NCBI GenBank assembly: GCA_012512865.1
Contig: JAAZDH010000006.1
Span: 1-15,787, forward strand
Reading direction: 5' to 3'
Length of the DNA stretch: 15,787 bases
Source of the DNA: Clostridiaceae bacterium
GTDB taxonomy: Bacteria > Bacillota > Clostridia > Acetivibrionales > DUMC01
Part shown: positions 15,111 to 15,787 of the stretch, in pieces
Position numbering within the stretch: position 1 is the stretch's first letter
Layout: every line of letters begins with the position of its first letter
Position numbers and translations under genes: made by a program
The notes under the pieces: generated by a model
Told to the model about the DNA's origin: nothing
The model's database searches: none
The model's input: only the letters and a program-made list of their open reading frames with translations

Positions 15111-15787
15111 TTAAGAATTATAATTACGCTGTTTACATAGCAAATCCACGAGGCTATCTTCGTCTAGTGATTTCTCCCTGAACTGGTAGGCAGGGCTTGC
15201 CGATACCCCGTATTCTCTTATTCCCATTCTTTTAAAATTGCATTTTAGGCCCTCCTCCGCAATAAATGCTCCAACTATGCTGCCTATTCCTGTCCGTATA
15301 TTGTGGTCTTCGTACGTAACAATTAAGCCTGTTTCTGCTGCTTCGTATAGCTTTTGTGTATCTAGTGCAAGGGGGCAAGAAATATTAAGGATTCCAAAAC
15401 TAAAACCCATTTTTTTTAGTTTTTCACATGCATTCACAGCTTTATAGACCATTGTTCCATAAGTAATTATCGTGCCATGATTTCCTTTCCTAATCCAATC
15501 AGCTTTCCCATACTCAAATGTATATTCCCTGTCAAAAAATACACTGCCGTCTTCTTTCTGCAACACCGGAAGCTTGGAACGCCCCATTGCCACTATGATA
15601 TTACCTGGTACCATGGCTGCATATCTTATAATCCTATCTGCCTGGTTTGCATCCGCGGGTATAATCAATTTACTGTTGTATAAATTGGAAGATAAGCTAA
15701 TATAATCTATACACTGATGAGTTTTTCCATCCTCACCTACATCCAGGCCGCAATGAGTACATATAATCTTTACAGAAGTATTATTTA
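15111..15787 (-). CDS. Transketolase, C-terminal part (pyrimidine-binding and C-terminal domains), 5' end cut by window edge
   Basis: The frame is open from the right edge to a TAA at 15111, giving about 225 residues. A TTG at 15668 is internal, because coding similarity continues upstream of it. The upstream part reads TSVKIICTHCGLDVGEDG then KTHQCIDYI, the thiamine-diphosphate transketolase pyrimidine-domain motif. The His of CTH, the Asp of GEDG and the His of THQ occupy the places of yeast transketolase H469, D477 and H481, which contact donor and acceptor sugars. After IIPADANQA comes the C-terminal domain, with ITYGTMVYKAVNACEKL typical of the family. The usual 'HDSIG' or split-type 'HAGLS' is HCGLD here. 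It may be the second subunit of a split transketolase, whose first subunit would lie just upstream, or the tail of a full-length protein; the window cannot tell. It leads the visible operon and likely acts on the phosphorylated ketose. Confidence 0.88.
   Translation of the reverse strand, partial: NNTSVKIICTHCGLDVGEDGKTHQCIDYISLSSNLYNSKLIIPADANQADRIIRYAAMVPGNIIVAMGRSKLPVLQKEDGSVFFDREYTFEYGKADWIRKGNHGTIITYGTMVYKAVNACEKLKKMGFSFGILNISCPLALDTQKLYEAAETGLIVTYEDHNIRTGIGSIVGAFIAEEGLKCNFKRMGIREYGVSASPAYQFREKSLDEDSLVDLLCKQRNYNS

Noticed and set aside
15111..15668. Separate 185-aa gene starting at TTG 15668
   Set aside because: The frame is open and family-like all the way to the right edge, so the TTG is an internal Leu codon.

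Overview
The window is a single-strand block of carbohydrate-catabolism genes from what looks like a low-GC Gram-positive anaerobe of the Clostridia. The evidence is the AT-rich sequence, AGGAGG-type ribosome sites, a lipobox solute-binding protein, LplB/YtcP-type permeases with no dedicated ATPase, and sugar enzymes of clostridial type. No rRNA, marker protein or mobile gene is present to fix the taxon. Every gene I can support lies on the minus strand, so transcription runs from the right edge to the left edge. Eleven genes are seen; the first (right) and last (left) are cut by the window.

In order of transcription they are: the C-terminal subunit or half of a transketolase (5' part outside the window); an L-fucose/L-arabinose-type sugar isomerase; a zinc-dependent medium-chain dehydrogenase; a GH36 alpha-galactosidase-type glycosidase; a divergent GH127-like putative cysteine/zinc glycosidase; a sugar-binding lipoprotein; two ABC permeases; a second, divergent GH36-like glycosidase; an FGGY sugar kinase; and a uroporphyrinogen-decarboxylase-like protein (3' part outside the window). 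Intergenic gaps run from 3 to 248 bases, so no gap exceeds 300 bases. No clear promoter or intrinsic terminator was found, which fits one long operon that continues past both edges.

Inferred pathway: the lipoprotein and two permeases import an oligosaccharide or glycoside, presumably powered by a shared MsmX-type ATPase encoded elsewhere. None of the three glycosidases has a signal peptide, so hydrolysis is expected in the cytoplasm. The freed sugar would be isomerised (aldose to ketose), phosphorylated by the FGGY kinase and cleaved or transferred by the transketolase, while the dehydrogenase handles a polyol, uronate or related derivative. The UroD-like protein has no obvious place in this route.

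The combination of GH36 + GH36-like + GH127-like + FucI-type isomerase + FGGY kinase + transketolase + MDR dehydrogenase + UroD-like does not match a catabolic operon I can name. The substrate is open. L-arabinose-containing, galactose-containing or apiose-containing plant glycans are candidates, none proven by sequence. Non-coding features worth notice are a perfect 10-bp stem-loop between the lipoprotein and permease genes, a 203-base leader before the lipoprotein gene with a tiny ORF behind an ideal ribosome site, and a ribosome site that moves the kinase start to a TTG codon.
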